Origin: Pseudomonadota bacterium
GTDB lineage: Bacteria; Pseudomonadota; Gammaproteobacteria; Burkholderiales; Burkholderiaceae_C
Direction of reading: 5' to 3'
DNA length: 39,153 nt
NCBI GenBank assembly: GCA_021812315.1
Contig: JAKANU010000002.1
Coordinates: 1-39,153 of the forward strand
Shown: piece by piece, positions 24,212 through 33,601 of the stretch
Layout: every line of letters starts with the position of its first letter
Numbering within the stretch: the stretch's first letter is position 1
The notes under the pieces: model-generated
Seen by the model: only the letters and a program-made list of their open reading frames with translations
Databases searched by the model: none
Told to the model about the DNA's origin: nothing
Made by a program: the position numbers and the translations under genes

Positions 24212-27200
24212 CTAGCGCATGAAGAGCTGGCGCCATTCGCGCGACTTCAGGCCGCTGACTGACGAGGAGCTTGTCGGACACGCTTTGGCGCCAACCTGAC
24301 CGCAGGTCAGTTCGACTTCGGTGCAGGTGTTTTGCGCGGTCACGATGCAGTAGCTGTCCTTGAGCGTTGTGGACTCGATCGTGATCGGTGTCGGGCGCCC
24401 GTCGACCGGGTCTTGCCAGCCGCTGACCAGCGCATCATTGGCGTCCACAATGCCGTCACCATTGGTGTCGAGCGTGGGTTTGGTTGGTCCAGAGCCCGTC
24501 AGGCCGTCCAAGACATAGGCCCAACCCGAACCGCTGCCAGTTTGTACGCACAGGTCTGCCGCAGCCGAGCTAACCGGCGACAGCGTGCTCGCCAGGATGA
24601 AGGTGCCGGCCAGTCGATCTTCCGGATAGACCAGACGCTCCCCACTGTTAGGCAGATTGATGTACCAGCCCCGGGTTCCGGTCAGACCATTGCCCCAGGT
24701 CAGCTTGTTGGTGGAGACGCGGTAGTAGGTCACTGCTGGCGTGCCCACACTCACGGCGGTGATGGATTGTTGCAGCAGCGATGTCAGGCCGGTGACGGCC
24801 GCGCCGGTTGGTGTCGTGGTCGCACCAAAGGGCTGCGCATCCCATACGCCATATAGGGTTTGCGCTGCGTAAGGCGCAACGGCGTCGGCGGCTTCAACAA
24901 ATTTGCCTGTTCCGAAAGCGACCACATAGCCGCCGTTCGGATGCGGCAAAACAGCCGGTGCCGCAGTGATGGGGTGGGTGGCACCAGCAGCGTACAGCGG
25001 GCTGAAAGTTGAACCGTTGGACAAACCAACCTTCCATGTACCGCTGGTGGTGCTGGAAAGGTCAAATTTCCACATGTTCCCCTTCAGGTCACCGGCATAG
25101 GCCCCGATGATGCGCTGGTTTGCGTCACGCACGACCCGCACACCGCCCAGGCCATTGCCACCACTGATGTCGGCCCGGATCTCCTGAATCAACCGACCCG
25201 TTTGCAGGTTGACCACAAACAGACTGGCTACGCCCGAGGTACTGGAAAATCCGTTGCCGAAGATGGCGACCCAGTCGCCGCTTAGCAAGATTCCGGCCTG
25301 CACTTCACTGAGCACATTGCCGAGATTGGCAAAGTTGGTTGTGGTCGAATTCACTTCCCACAGAACATTGGCTGCGGTCATCGTCAACGGGTTGGTCACA
25401 TCGAATGCAAATACCGATTTGGCCCCGGCCCCCGCCGTACTCAACAGCAGGTTCTTCCAGACACCGTTCAGATAGGCGTCCGCCTCGGTGTTGGGTCCGT
25501 CGACGTAATACTGATGGACGTAGGGCGTGACCGCCAACTTGGCGAGGTTGGGCACCACGGCCTGTGGCACAAAAGCAAAGGTTTCGACGCCCGTGCTGTC
25601 GCGAAATCCGTGCAGCATGCCGTCGTTGGCGCCGACGAACAGCACGCCTTCAGTGCGCGCCGCTTTGTTGGCAACAAAAGCCCGATAGTCACCAAATGAA
25701 TTGGCAGGAAGCAACTTTTCGTAGCTCATGTCAAGGTTGTTCAGAATGAACGCCGGGCTCGAGTTGACGATATCGCCCAGCACCGCTTCGCGGTTGCGCA
25801 AGGTGCCAGCGTTGCGAAGTTCGTTTGTGGCGTCACCGCGCAGGTACGCTATCAGGTCAGTTGTTAATCCGGTGTTGGTGGCGTCAAAGGTTACGGCGGT
25901 GCTGCCGTTCCAGGTCACGACGTTGCGCAGGCTCGGCGCCGGGATCGAGCTGATTGGGCCACCGGCCGAATTCGGTCCCCGCTCCACCTGCCAGAATGTA
26001 TGTTGCGGAACCTTGTCGTTGCCGGTGAGCGGATCGAGTTCGATGGCGGAAAGTCGGCCTGACCAGGTGCCGGGAACGTATTCCGGTTTGTACTTGCGTG
26101 TGCCATTCTTCAGGAATGTGGTCGAAACGGCAACGCCCGATAGTGTTTTTGGCAACCCCGCAATGGTGGTGAACATCTTGTTCAAACCTGCGGTTAGCTC
26201 GGTTGCGTTGCTCGCGTTGAGCAGCTCCCCGCGCCCGTTGATGGTGGCATGCCAAGTGTCATCGATCGTGGTCGGTGTATTGGCGGTTGGCGTTGGCCAC
26301 GACGTCGCTCCGGAGGTCAGATTCGCCAACATCGCTGCTGTGTGTGGCAAGGTACCGTCAATGCCCAGTGTGACCGCATAAAACGAGACGTTTTGCCAGG
26401 TTGAAGGGTTGTTGATGCCGTTCGAATTGATCACCGGCACCCGGTTCGCCAGATCCGCGCGCAGATCACGGCCCCAGTAGTACATGGCAATGTCGGCCAG
26501 CGTGTTGCTGGCACCGTCGGCATACGGTGGGCCTGGTGTGTAAACGAAATTCGGCCCGACCGCCGGTTTGATGCTGAAACCGGTGTTGTCGGCGTTGCCC
26601 GCAGTGCTTGGCTGTGTGCCGTTCCAGTAGCCGTCGGTCACCAGCATCGAGAACGATCGGCGGCAACTTGCGTGGCTCGCTATCGGTTCGGCCTTGCCCG
26701 GACCGCTGGCCGTGACCGTGCTGATGCCGGTCGATGACGGGTTGGGCAGGGTGGCCCAAGGTCCGTCGCTGTCGGTGCGCGAATAATACTTGCCGGTGTT
26801 GTCCACGGCGGTCAGGTTTGGCGTGCTGCTGGAGGCGCGCAGGCCATACAGCCAGTTGAAGAACGTGTCCTTGACCCCGCCAGGTGCACTAGCGTATGAG
26901 CCGACGCCCTGTTGCAGGCGTCCGCCGTCGATCTGGCTGATGGTGCCATAGCCCAGACGGATGGAATCGTCCTTGAGTGGTCGAAATGCCGCACCCAGGC
27001 CGGTCTTGGTCATTTCCAGGCGCGTGGTGTACCACTTGTTCCAGTTCGAATGGTTTTGTGCCTCCTCGCTGGCTGTGCATGAAGTCGCATTGGTCACGCA
27101 ATCGGTACGATTGATGAACTTGGGAAACAGGGCGCCGCCCGAAATCATGGGCGCGGTCACCTTGTTCGGGTAACTTGCTGTGCTACCGAAGACCACGCTC

Positions 27201-27640
27201 ATGACGGGAGGGGCGTAGGAGGGGTTGTAGTAGTCGCTCAAGCTACCAAGCTGAGCCGATGTGTAGGCACCTGAAGTGATGCGGAAATAGACCTCCCAGC
27301 CCGAGCTCGGGGCGTTCACGGCCATTGGGTTACCGAGGTAGTCCACCCGCGGGCGATAGCGAACGCGCGGGTCGTAATACAGGCGGTTGACGTCGGGCGA
27401 GAACTGGGCGTAGGTCTTGGTGCTTGGCCCGGGCATGCCAAAGGCGTCGCCAGTGCCACCCCACTGATAGATGTAGTTGGCGTCCATCGAGCCCGATGTA
27501 TCGAGGATCAGAACCAGGTTGGGTGCGACCGAATTGGGTCGGTTCAGCAGTGGTTCCTGCGCCAGTTGCGCGCGCACAGGGCTCAGCGCGGTGGCAATTA
27601 GCATCGCAGCGAACAGGGGTTTCAGGGAGCGTTTGAACAT
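24212..27640 (-). CDS. pilY1: Type IV pilus tip/biogenesis protein PilY1
   Basis: A 1142-residue secreted protein. I take ATG 27640, which has AGAGGT just upstream and gives a signal peptide (MFKRSLKPLFAAMLIATALS, PVRA). An ATG 18 bp earlier has no such site. Residues 41-53 (NLVLILDTSGSMD) are a von Willebrand A MIDAS motif. The N-terminal half carries the VWA-like region with several Cys pairs. The C-terminal half is a beta-propeller: VNSSPAFILNN, FVGANDGMLHGF, AYAGDLKGNMWKFDL, AFGTGKF. The propeller calcium loop before AYAGDL reads VRDANQRII, poorer in acidic residues than usual. A separate EF-like stretch DTNGDGIVDANDA lies near residue 1060. PilY1 caps pili with minor pilins, promotes adhesion and antagonises retraction. 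Confidence 0.95.
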   Translation of the reverse strand: MFKRSLKPLFAAMLIATALSPVRAQLAQEPLLNRPNSVAPNLVLILDTSGSMDANYIYQWGGTGDAFGMPGPSTKTYAQFSPDVNRLYYDPRVRYRPRVDYLGNPMAVNAPSSGWEVYFRITSGAYTSAQLGSLSDYYNPSYAPPVMSVVFGSTASYPNKVTAPMISGGALFPKFINRTDCVTNATSCTASEEAQNHSNWNKWYTTRLEMTKTGLGAAFRPLKDDSIRLGYGTISQIDGGRLQQGVGSYASAPGGVKDTFFNWLYGLRASSSTPNLTAVDNTGKYYSRTDSDGPWATLPNPSSTGISTVTASGPGKAEPIASHASCRRSFSMLVTDGYWNGTQPSTAGNADNTGFSIKPAVGPNFVYTPGPPYADGASNTLADIAMYYWGRDLRADLANRVPVINSNGINNPSTWQNVSFYAVTLGIDGTLPHTAAMLANLTSGATSWPTPTANTPTTIDDTWHATINGRGELLNASNATELTAGLNKMFTTIAGLPKTLSGVAVSTTFLKNGTRKYKPEYVPGTWSGRLSAIELDPLTGNDKVPQHTFWQVERGPNSAGGPISSIPAPSLRNVVTWNGSTAVTFDATNTGLTTDLIAYLRGDATNELRNAGTLRNREAVLGDIVNSSPAFILNNLDMSYEKLLPANSFGDYRAFVANKAARTEGVLFVGANDGMLHGFRDSTGVETFAFVPQAVVPNLAKLAVTPYVHQYYVDGPNTEADAYLNGVWKNLLLSTAGAGAKSVFAFDVTNPLTMTAANVLWEVNSTTTNFANLGNVLSEVQAGILLSGDWVAIFGNGFSSTSGVASLFVVNLQTGRLIQEIRADISGGNGLGGVRVVRDANQRIIGAYAGDLKGNMWKFDLSSTTSGTWKVGLSNGSTFSPLYAAGATHPITAAPAVLPHPNGGYVVAFGTGKFVEAADAVAPYAAQTLYGVWDAQPFGATTTPTGAAVTGLTSLLQQSITAVSVGTPAVTYYRVSTNKLTWGNGLTGTRGWYINLPNSGERLVYPEDRLAGTFILASTLSPVSSAAADLCVQTGSGSGWAYVLDGLTGSGPTKPTLDTNGDGIVDANDALVSGWQDPVDGRPTPITIESTTLKDSYCIVTAQNTCTEVELTCGQVGAKACPTSSSSVSGLKSREWRQLFMR

Positions 27641-27703
27641 GAGGTTACCTCTTGTCATTCAGAGTGTCGTCAAAGGGTGCAGTTGCTGTATCGATAGAGC
27701 CAA

Positions 27704-27780
27704 TTAGTCGCCGCCATGGCTGCCGCCGTGGCCGTCGTGGTCACCGCCGTCGTCACCGCCGTCGTCACCGCCGCCGGTAC
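27704..27780. repeat. Imperfect 12-bp repeat encoding Gly/Asp/His tail of pilX
   Basis: The extreme 3' end of pilX repeats GCCGTCGTCACC-like units (plus strand), which code for GDDG steps and then DHDGHGG. It is a second low-complexity block next to the TSTG repeat, of different sequence. Confidence 0.8.
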
Positions 27781-28516
27781 TCGTACCTGTCGAAGTGCCC
27801 GTGGAAGTGCCCGTGGAAGTGCCCGTGGAAGTGCCCGTGGAAGTGCCGGTGGAAGTGCCCGTGGAAGTGCCCGTGGAAGTGCCCGTACCGGTTCCGGTAC
27901 CAGCGCCGGCGACCTGGATATGGGATTGAAGCCAGACCTCGGTACCCCTGGGGCGGCTGCGTGTGCTGTCCGCGGCCAGCACCTCGGGGCCAAAGCCGCG
28001 TGCCGTGATGACAAAGGCTGAGTTTGTGCTCACCGTGGTTGTGCCTGCTGGCATCACCGGCAGTGGTTCAACCATGCACTCTGGCGGGCGCTGGTAGGTA
28101 GTGGTCATGCCGGGCTGATTGACCAGGGTCAAGGGCAGCGCATAGGGCGCAGTGGAGGCCGTGCCATCCCAGTTAACCAGCTCACCTGCCGCATTGCGTT
28201 CACTCCACTTGGGCACAACTGAGTAGGGAAGTATGGTGGGCGTGCTGGTCGGGGTGGAGCTAGTGATTTGCTGCACCACCGAGTCCTCGCAGTAGCGCAA
28301 GGCGATCTCCGCAGCCTGCATGCCGAGCTCGGTTGTGCGCACGTTGCCGGCCACGGCCTCCGCGGAAGTCGCACCACGCATACCACTAACGGCCAACAGC
28401 GAGATCACCACCAGCAGGATCAAGGCAATGATCAGCACCACACCAGTTTGCCGGTGAACTTTGTGCGAGGAGCGCAAGCGCTCTGGTGTGAAAGTGTGAA
28501 AGACCTGGTTTGTCAT
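27704..28516 (-). CDS. pilX: Minor pilin PilX-like with repeat-rich C-terminus
   Basis: A 270-residue PilX-type protein, starting at ATG 28516 (MTNQVFHTFTPERLRSSHKV) with GAGAG upstream. An overlapping GTG at 28525 is possible. The membrane helix is TGVVLIIALILLVVISLLAV, followed by SAEAVAGNVRTTELGMQAAE. As usual for PilX it lacks the canonical GF-x3-E processing site. The globular part ends near residue 205. Then come (TSTG) units from an 8-copy 12-bp tandem repeat, and a tail rich in Gly, Asp and His (GGGDDGGDDGGDHDGHGG). Such a tail is not part of standard PilX. It may be a flexible linker or a metal-binding end; both ideas are inference. It sits between pilW and pilY1, the conserved position. 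Confidence 0.88.
   Translation of the reverse strand: MTNQVFHTFTPERLRSSHKVHRQTGVVLIIALILLVVISLLAVSGMRGATSAEAVAGNVRTTELGMQAAEIALRYCEDSVVQQITSSTPTSTPTILPYSVVPKWSERNAAGELVNWDGTASTAPYALPLTLVNQPGMTTTYQRPPECMVEPLPVMPAGTTTVSTNSAFVITARGFGPEVLAADSTRSRPRGTEVWLQSHIQVAGAGTGTGTGTSTGTSTGTSTGTSTGTSTGTSTGTSTGTSTGTSTGGGDDGGDDGGDHDGHGGSHGGD
27792..27887. repeat. 12-bp tandem repeat, eight units, within pilX
   Basis: The plus strand carries eight head-to-tail copies of GAAGTGCCCGTG. Unit five (27840-27851) has one C-to-G change and unit eight ends in A. On the coding strand each unit adds four residues (TSTG). Because 12 is a multiple of 3, gain or loss of units changes linker length but not frame. Less perfect units continue on both sides. 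Confidence 0.95.
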
Positions 28517-28540
28517 GATGATCACTCTCGAGGTTTGCAG

Positions 28541-29581
28541 CTAGTTACGCAATTCAACGGTCGTTGAGTAGGCTCGGCGCAGACGCAAGTCGGGTGCGCT
28601 TACCAAGTTGCCTTCGCAGTCGAGGTACTTCGCTGAGGCAGCGGAGTCGACCACTGGTGCCTCGCTGCGGACAACGACGCAAATGCGCACCGCGATGACT
28701 TTCTTCCAGCGCGAGGCGTCACTGGTCAGGGCGGCCAAGCTGGGTTCGGACAGGATCTGATCGGCGCGCAAATAGCCAACCACGCCGGTCACGGTTGCCG
28801 AAGTGCTCAGGGTGCCGTAGGTTAAGCGCATGTCTTCTATGTTTTCCACCAGCGGTTGCGCCGTGCTGGCACCGCCATTGCCCTTGCAATACAGACTCGG
28901 AGAGACGATGGCGGTAGATGTGCCAATGAAGAACCGGTTTTCGGCAACCGTGAACGTCACCGGGGTTGCCGTCGTGACGGTGCCGCCGACAATCGTGGGA
29001 ACGTTGTTTGCCGTGATGGTGGTCAGGGCGTTGCCAAGGCAGTCGGTAGGCGCGCCAGCCGTCGTGGGTATCGTGTTAAAGCGGTCGGCCTCATAGATGA
29101 CGGCAAGCGAGTCCGGCAACGTGCTGGTACCGGCGGCACAGGTCGATGTATCAAGGGTGTCGATCGTCGCAGTTGTCGACGTAATGTTGCCGAACCGACC
29201 AGTGCATCCACGGATGAATTTGAAATTCGACAGGGTGTACGTGGACGGTGAAACACTGAAGCCTGCGTAGGTCGGCGTGGGCATATAAACCGGGTTGCGC
29301 AGGCTCGCCAGTGTTGGCGTGCTGGCATCGACCCGGTTCGCACGCTTGGGATTGTTGCCCGCCATCCTCAGTTGTTGCGTCAATATCGCCAGCGCCGCCT
29401 GCGCAGCCTCGTTCATGCGGCTTTGCGCCTCGGCCATCTTGCCCGCGCTCGCCGCACCCAGGTAGGCGGATACGGCGGCCACGGCAATGATCAAACCGAT
29501 GGTCAGGGAGACCATCAGCTCAATCAGCGAAAATCCCCTGACAGATTGCTGTTGCGTCCGGGGGTGTTGACGGTTTGTCAT
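28541..29581 (-). CDS. pilW: Minor pilin PilW
   Basis: A 346-residue type IV pilus minor pilin starting at ATG 29581 (MTNRQHPRTQQQSVRGFSLI). The prepilin site is RG|FSLIELMVSLTIG with Glu at position 5. The alpha1 continuation is AGKMAEAQSRMNEAAQAALA, then ILTQQLRMAGNNP, which is typical of PilW. The long Thr/Ser-rich globular region holds several Cys. The C-terminus (VIAVRICVVVRSEAPV ... RAYSTTVELRN) matches the end of PilW proteins. Its start overlaps the pilV stop by 4 bp. PilW assists pilus priming with PilV, PilX, FimT and PilY1. In-frame DNA upstream of the ATG lies within pilV and is not used. Confidence 0.93.
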   Translation of the reverse strand: MTNRQHPRTQQQSVRGFSLIELMVSLTIGLIIAVAAVSAYLGAASAGKMAEAQSRMNEAAQAALAILTQQLRMAGNNPKRANRVDASTPTLASLRNPVYMPTPTYAGFSVSPSTYTLSNFKFIRGCTGRFGNITSTTATIDTLDTSTCAAGTSTLPDSLAVIYEADRFNTIPTTAGAPTDCLGNALTTITANNVPTIVGGTVTTATPVTFTVAENRFFIGTSTAIVSPSLYCKGNGGASTAQPLVENIEDMRLTYGTLSTSATVTGVVGYLRADQILSEPSLAALTSDASRWKKVIAVRICVVVRSEAPVVDSAASAKYLDCEGNLVSAPDLRLRRAYSTTVELRN

Positions 29582-30135
29582 ATCTTGAACCTCACGTACA
29601 GGCAGCGCGGCTTGGGACGCGTGTAAGTGTTGGTGACCTGGGTCGGGCAATTGTCCGAGGTGCTGGGGTTGAGCGCGGCCAAGGTACTTGGCTCCTGCCA
29701 GATGATCCACAAATTGGCGGCACCAGCCAGACTGCAGGGTGTGGTATCGCAAGTCACCAGCACGCCGCCGGCCGGCAATTCGATACGTGCCGCTCGCTGC
29801 ACCGTGCTGTTGTCGAGAGCGGCGAGTTTTGCTGGGTCGCAAGTCGGGTAGGAACAGTTGACCAGGGGAACATCGCTGAAGGTGCCGTCATAGCTCATGG
29901 TCACGGTGTACGAACCGCTGGTGTACCCGGTTGGATTGGCACGGATGCGTTCGATGTGACTGGCAGCTATGTTGGCAGCGACGGCTCGCATGTTCGACAT
30001 CTTGGGTGCCTGGACTGCGTACGACAGCATGGCGCCAAGCGCAAGCAGACCAAACGACAGCAAAAGGATGGCGATCAGCACCTCGATTAGCGAGGCGCCG
30101 CACTGGCGATCATGGCTTTTGTAGACGGAGGTCAT
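29578..30135 (-). CDS. pilV: Minor pilin PilV
   Basis: A 185-residue PilV starting at ATG 30135 (MTSVYKSHDRQCGASLIEVL). The processing site is G|ASLIEVLIAILLLSFGLLAL; Ala instead of Phe at mature position 1 is a known PilV variation. The following SNMRAVAANIAASHIERIRA is the usual PilV helix continuation. Six Cys in the globular part suggest disulfides. The start overlaps the fimT stop (ATGA) and the stop overlaps the pilW start, so translation of the three is probably coupled. Confidence 0.92.
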   Translation of the reverse strand: MTSVYKSHDRQCGASLIEVLIAILLLSFGLLALGAMLSYAVQAPKMSNMRAVAANIAASHIERIRANPTGYTSGSYTVTMSYDGTFSDVPLVNCSYPTCDPAKLAALDNSTVQRAARIELPAGGVLVTCDTTPCSLAGAANLWIIWQEPSTLAALNPSTSDNCPTQVTNTYTRPKPRCLYVRFKI

Positions 30136-30713
30136 TGGTAATTTGTCCCACAAGAGGAGTTTCCGTCGCCCGCAATGCGGGCGCGACCACCCAAGTTGAC
30201 ACACACCAGCCTCTGCACGGCATTGGCAAATGTGGGGTTGCCGCCAAATTGGAGGTTGGTCGCGGAAGTCAGATCAATGAACCGCCCAGTGGCGGTGAAG
30301 CGGAACTTGGTCGAGGAAGAACTGCGACCCGTTTCGACAATGGAGTCCAAGGTGGTGACAGGGGCCTGCACCCGCAGCACCGGTTCGGCCGCGTCCTTGT
30401 TTCCATCGCCATCGAGATCGTGAAAAATAATCCAGCCGCTGACCCAGCCATTGCCGCCGGGGCCAGACCCCGTACCGCAAACCGGGCTGCTAGCTTCCGG
30501 CGCGTCGCTGCGACACATCACCACATTGCCACCACGGCGGATCGCTTCGCTGCGGGCAAAGCGCATGTCGCCCAAAAAAGTGTTCACCGCACCGGACATG
30601 GTGTTGGACTGGATCAACTGTTTGAATGAGGGCGCGGCGAGTGTGGTCAGGATCGCCACGATGGCGATCACGATCATCAGTTCGACCAGGGTAAACCCGC
30701 GAGACTTGTTCAT
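30132..30713 (-). CDS. fimT: GspH/FimT family minor pseudopilin
   Basis: A 193-residue pilin-like protein. The processing site SRG|FTLVELMIVIAIVAILTT is perfect, with Glu5. The GspH/FimT domain follows (GDMRFARSEAIRRGGNVVMC, GWVSGWIIFHDLDGDG). The DLDGDGNKDAAEP stretch resembles an acidic loop found in many FimT/GspH proteins. Some FimT proteins bind DNA for competence; whether this one does cannot be told. It is the first gene of the minor-pilin operon, with an 88-bp gap to nrdR upstream. Confidence 0.92.
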   Translation of the reverse strand: MNKSRGFTLVELMIVIAIVAILTTLAAPSFKQLIQSNTMSGAVNTFLGDMRFARSEAIRRGGNVVMCRSDAPEASSPVCGTGSGPGGNGWVSGWIIFHDLDGDGNKDAAEPVLRVQAPVTTLDSIVETGRSSSSTKFRFTATGRFIDLTSATNLQFGGNPTFANAVQRLVCVNLGGRARIAGDGNSSCGTNYQ

Positions 30714-30801
30714 GGCGGTGAGTTTGGCGTCATCGCCAGGGTTTGGCTAGCGTCAATTGACAAACGGTGAGCTGGGGCGGACGGGCGGCACTGGAGTGAG
30801 C

Positions 30802-31251
30802 TTAGCGCCGTACTTCATCGACCAGGGTCTTGAATTCGGCGATGTCCTCAAACCGGCGGTAAACGCTGGCAAAGCGCACGTAAGCGACTTTGTCGAGTTT
30901 CTTCAGTTCGCGCATCACCAACTCGCCCAGCCGCGCCGATGGAACTTCGCGCGCGCCCAGGTTGAGCAGCTTTTCCTCCATGCGCTCGATGGCCGCATCG
31001 ACCCGGTCGGTGCTGACCGGGCGCTTGCGCAGTGCCAGCTTCATGGACGCCAGAAGTTTGGCGCGTTCATACTCGATGCGGCGGCCGTCCTTCTTGACGA
31101 CGGCCGGAAAACTGACGTCGGCACGCTCATAGGTTGTGAAACGCTTTTCGCAGGAGGCGCACTGACGCCGGCGCCGGATGAACTCGCCGTCTTCAGCGAC
31201 CCGGGTCTCCATCACCTGGGTCTCGGAGTGACCGCAAAACGGGCACTTCAT
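30802..31251 (-). CDS. nrdR: Transcriptional repressor NrdR
   Basis: A 149-residue repressor of ribonucleotide reductase genes. The zinc ribbon has C3, C6, C31 and C34 ([10 protein letters not shown] and [10 protein letters not shown]). The ATP-cone domain follows (residues about 49-139, [20 protein letters not shown]). It senses ATP/dATP and represses nrd genes at NrdR boxes. It begins 9 bp after the glyA stop, the usual glyA-nrdR arrangement in this group. Confidence 0.98.
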   Translation of the reverse strand: MKCPFCGHSETQVMETRVAEDGEFIRRRRQCASCEKRFTTYERADVSFPAVVKKDGRRIEYERAKLLASMKLALRKRPVSTDRVDAAIERMEEKLLNLGAREVPSARLGELVMRELKKLDKVAYVRFASVYRRFEDIAEFKTLVDEVRR

Positions 31252-31260
31252 GGCCTCGGG

Positions 31261-32511
31261 CTAGGTCGCCCCATACACCGGGAACTGGGCCGTGAGAGCC
31301 GCGACCTTGGCGCGCACTGCCTCGATCTTCGCCGCATCGTTCGGATGCTCCAGCACATCGGCGATCAGGTTGGCTGTTTGGCGCGCCTGCTCGTCCTGGA
31401 AGCCGCGGGTCGTCATCGCTGGTGTGCCGATGCGCACACCGCTCGTGACCATCGGCTTTTCGGGGTCGTTGGGAATGGCGTTCTTGTTGATGGTCATGTT
31501 GGCACTTCCCAGCAGGCTCTCGGCCTGTTTGCCAGTGATGCCCTTGGAGCGCAGGTCCACCAGCATCATGTGACTTTGCGTGCCGCCACTGACAATGCGC
31601 AGGCCTCGCTCGCCCAGCGTTTGCGCGACGATTCTGGCATTGATCAGAACCTGCTGTTGATAAACTTTGAATGAAGGCGACAGCGCTTCCTTGAAGGCCA
31701 CCGCCTTGGCGGCGATGACGTGCATCAGCGGGCCGCCCTGCAAACCGGGAAAGACCGCGCTGTTGATGGCCTTTTCATGCTCGGGCTTCATCAGGATGAA
31801 GCCACCCCGCGGGCCGCGCAGGCTCTTGTGCGTCGTGGAAGTGACGACGTCGGCATGGGGTACCGGATTCGGGTAGACCCCGGCTGCTATCAGTCCGGCG
31901 TAGTGAGCCATGTCGACCATGAAGATGGCACCCACCTCGTGCGCGACGCGGGCAAAGCGCTCGAAGTCGATGCGCAGGCTGTAGGCGGAGGCACCGGCGA
32001 TGATCAGCTTGGGCCGGCACTCGCGGGCTTTGCGCTCCATAGCCTCGTAGTCGATTTCTTCCCTGTCGTTGAGTCCGTAACTCACGACCTTGAACCACTT
32101 GCCGCTCATGTTCAGCGCCATGCCATGGGTCAGGTGGCCGCCCTCGGCCAGGCTCATGCCCAGGATCGTGTCGCCGGGCTTGAGAAACGCCAGAAACACG
32201 GCTTCGTTGGCAGAGGCACCGCAATGCGGCTGCACGTTGGCGCAAGCGGCGCCGAACAATTGCTTGACCCGGTCGATGGCCAGTTGCTCGGCGACGTCCA
32301 CGAATTCGCAACCTCCGTAGTAGCGCTTGCCGGGGTAGCCCTCGGCGTACTTGTTGGTCAGGCGCGTGCCCTGCGCCGCCAGTACCGCCGGCGAGGCGTA
32401 GTTCTCGCTGGCAATCAACTCGATGTGCTGCTCCTGGCGGCGGTGCTCGGCCTCGATAGCGGCAAATATTTCTGGATCGGCTTGTTCAATGCGTGTGGCG
32501 TTGTCGTACAT
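31261..32511 (-). CDS. glyA: Serine hydroxymethyltransferase
   Basis: A 416-residue PLP enzyme that interconverts serine and glycine with tetrahydrofolate, the main source of one-carbon units. ATG 32511 gives the standard N-terminus ([20 protein letters not shown]). Motifs include [45 protein letters not shown], and the PLP lysine K229 in [20 protein letters not shown] 27 bp upstream would add nine residues without family support. Length is standard. Confidence 0.98.
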   Translation of the reverse strand: MYDNATRIEQADPEIFAAIEAEHRRQEQHIELIASENYASPAVLAAQGTRLTNKYAEGYPGKRYYGGCEFVDVAEQLAIDRVKQLFGAACANVQPHCGASANEAVFLAFLKPGDTILGMSLAEGGHLTHGMALNMSGKWFKVVSYGLNDREEIDYEAMERKARECRPKLIIAGASAYSLRIDFERFARVAHEVGAIFMVDMAHYAGLIAAGVYPNPVPHADVVTSTTHKSLRGPRGGFILMKPEHEKAINSAVFPGLQGGPLMHVIAAKAVAFKEALSPSFKVYQQQVLINARIVAQTLGERGLRIVSGGTQSHMMLVDLRSKGITGKQAESLLGSANMTINKNAIPNDPEKPMVTSGVRIGTPAMTTRGFQDEQARQTANLIADVLEHPNDAAKIEAVRAKVAALTAQFPVYGAT

Positions 32512-32552
32512 GGCGGTTTCTTGGTGCGGCGCGGTCAACGGCCGACTACAGG

Positions 32553-33362
32553 TCAGGAGGGAGTCAACATGGCGACTTTATCAGGCCCGGGCTCGGGCTT
32601 GGCTGGCAGGGCGGGTGCCGCCACGGTCTGAACCGTCACCAAGGGCACTGTCTGCCCCTTGGCTACCAGTTGCAGACGCGCGCGCTCTGCCATCACCTTG
32701 TCGGCATAGCCCCCGTCGTCGATTCCCGTCGCGCCGACGTAACAACGCAGGCCGCCCTCAAGCGTACCGGCGCGTTTGACGCATTCCTGCAACACGCTGG
32801 CGCCGACGCGCAAGTTGGTGACCGGATCGAAGGCGGCAAATTTGCCGCCAAAACTCTCGTATTTGTCGCTGTGAACTCGTGTCATGACCTGCATCAAACC
32901 TTGCGCGCCAACCGGACTCTGTGCGAACGGGTTGAACCCGGACTCCACGGCCATCACTGCCAGGATCAGCGTCGGGTCCTGTCGATTGCGCTGGCCGATC
33001 TCGTAAGCCTCGGTGACCAGGACACTCAGCGGCTCCGGCGCAACGCGGTATTTCCGGCTCAGCCAGTAGGCCAGTGCGGCCTGCTGCCGGGGGAGGTCGC
33101 GTGGGTCACTTGCGGTGGCGCGGTCAACTGAATCCATGCCGCTGTTCCATCCACTCACGGCAGCCTGGCGCGCTTGCAGCCAGCTGATGAGTTTGACTTC
33201 ACCGCCCTGGCGCAGGTCCGGACGCACGGCCAGCATGATCGCCGCGAACATGACCACGAGTCCAACCACGGCAAGGCCACTGTGGGTTACTTCAAAGAGG
33301 CCTTGGGCGACATCGGATGCGAAAGTTCGCAGCCCCAGGGTAAATTTATTCGACGCTGTCAT
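32553..33362 (-). CDS. Membrane-anchored lytic transglycosylase (SLT domain)
   Basis: A 269-residue protein starting at ATG 33362, with GGAAGAG just upstream. One membrane helix (about residues 28-47, [20 protein letters not shown]) anchors it. A periplasmic SLT domain (about 115-235) has the catalytic Glu E140 in [20 protein letters not shown], followed by [30 protein letters not shown] and CYVGATG. It should cleave peptidoglycan to 1,6-anhydro products. The Pro/Ala tail (about 245-269) is flexible. The gene has a 5' leader of about 170 nt if the promoter at 33537-33566 is used. It could serve cell division or assembly of envelope machines. Confidence 0.9.
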   Translation of the reverse strand: MTASNKFTLGLRTFASDVAQGLFEVTHSGLAVVGLVVMFAAIMLAVRPDLRQGGEVKLISWLQARQAAVSGWNSGMDSVDRATASDPRDLPRQQAALAYWLSRKYRVAPEPLSVLVTEAYEIGQRNRQDPTLILAVMAVESGFNPFAQSPVGAQGLMQVMTRVHSDKYESFGGKFAAFDPVTNLRVGASVLQECVKRAGTLEGGLRCYVGATGIDDGGYADKVMAERARLQLVAKGQTVPLVTVQTVAAPALPAKPEPGPDKVAMLTPS

Positions 33363-33536
33363 AGCTCTTCCTTCTTCGGCGGGGCGCACCAGTGGCCGGC
33401 TGGCGTAGGTGGCACCTCGTTTGGGTTGGTACGCTATCAATATCCTGCCAGGGTTCCATGGATGGGGCAGAGATTTGAATATGCCGGGTTCGGCAGCGGG
33501 TTCGGGTAATCCCTTGGCTATGCCAAAGGTGCGCGG
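33363..33536 (-). other. Long 5' leader of the lytic transglycosylase gene
   Basis: About 170 nt lie between the predicted minus-strand promoter and the start codon. I see no open frame with coding features and no riboswitch family I recognise. Confidence 0.4.
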
Positions 33537-33566
33537 ATTCTAGGTTGACTTTATATATCAAGTCAA
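33537..33566 (-). promoter_or_regulatory. Sigma70-like promoter for lytic transglycosylase gene
   Basis: On the minus strand TTGACT (33566-33561) and TAGAAT (33542-33537) are separated by 18 bp. This is the best promoter match I found in the window. The -35 hexamer lies inside one arm of the palindrome at 33543-33568 and the other arm fills the spacer. Confidence 0.55.
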
Positions 33567-33568
33567 CC
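33543..33568. promoter_or_regulatory. Perfect 9-bp inverted repeat, candidate operator
   Basis: GGTTGACTT and AAGTCAACC flank an 8-bp AT spacer (TATATATC). The dyad covers the -35 and spacer of the minus-strand promoter and lies about 34 bp upstream of a plus-strand promoter. Arm length and AT core fit a dimeric regulator, for example of the MarR type. The protein is unknown. Confidence 0.5.
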
Positions 33569-33601
33569 ATATCAAATGCAAGTATTATTCATAAAGAAAA
33601 C

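Noticed and set aside
27792-27887. Tandem repeat as a CRISPR array
   Set aside because: Units are 12 bp, contiguous without spacers, and in frame in pilX; no cas gene is near.
30752-30761. GTCAATTGAC palindrome before fimT as an operator
   Set aside because: A 10-bp perfect palindrome by itself is likely by chance, and no promoter could be aligned with it.
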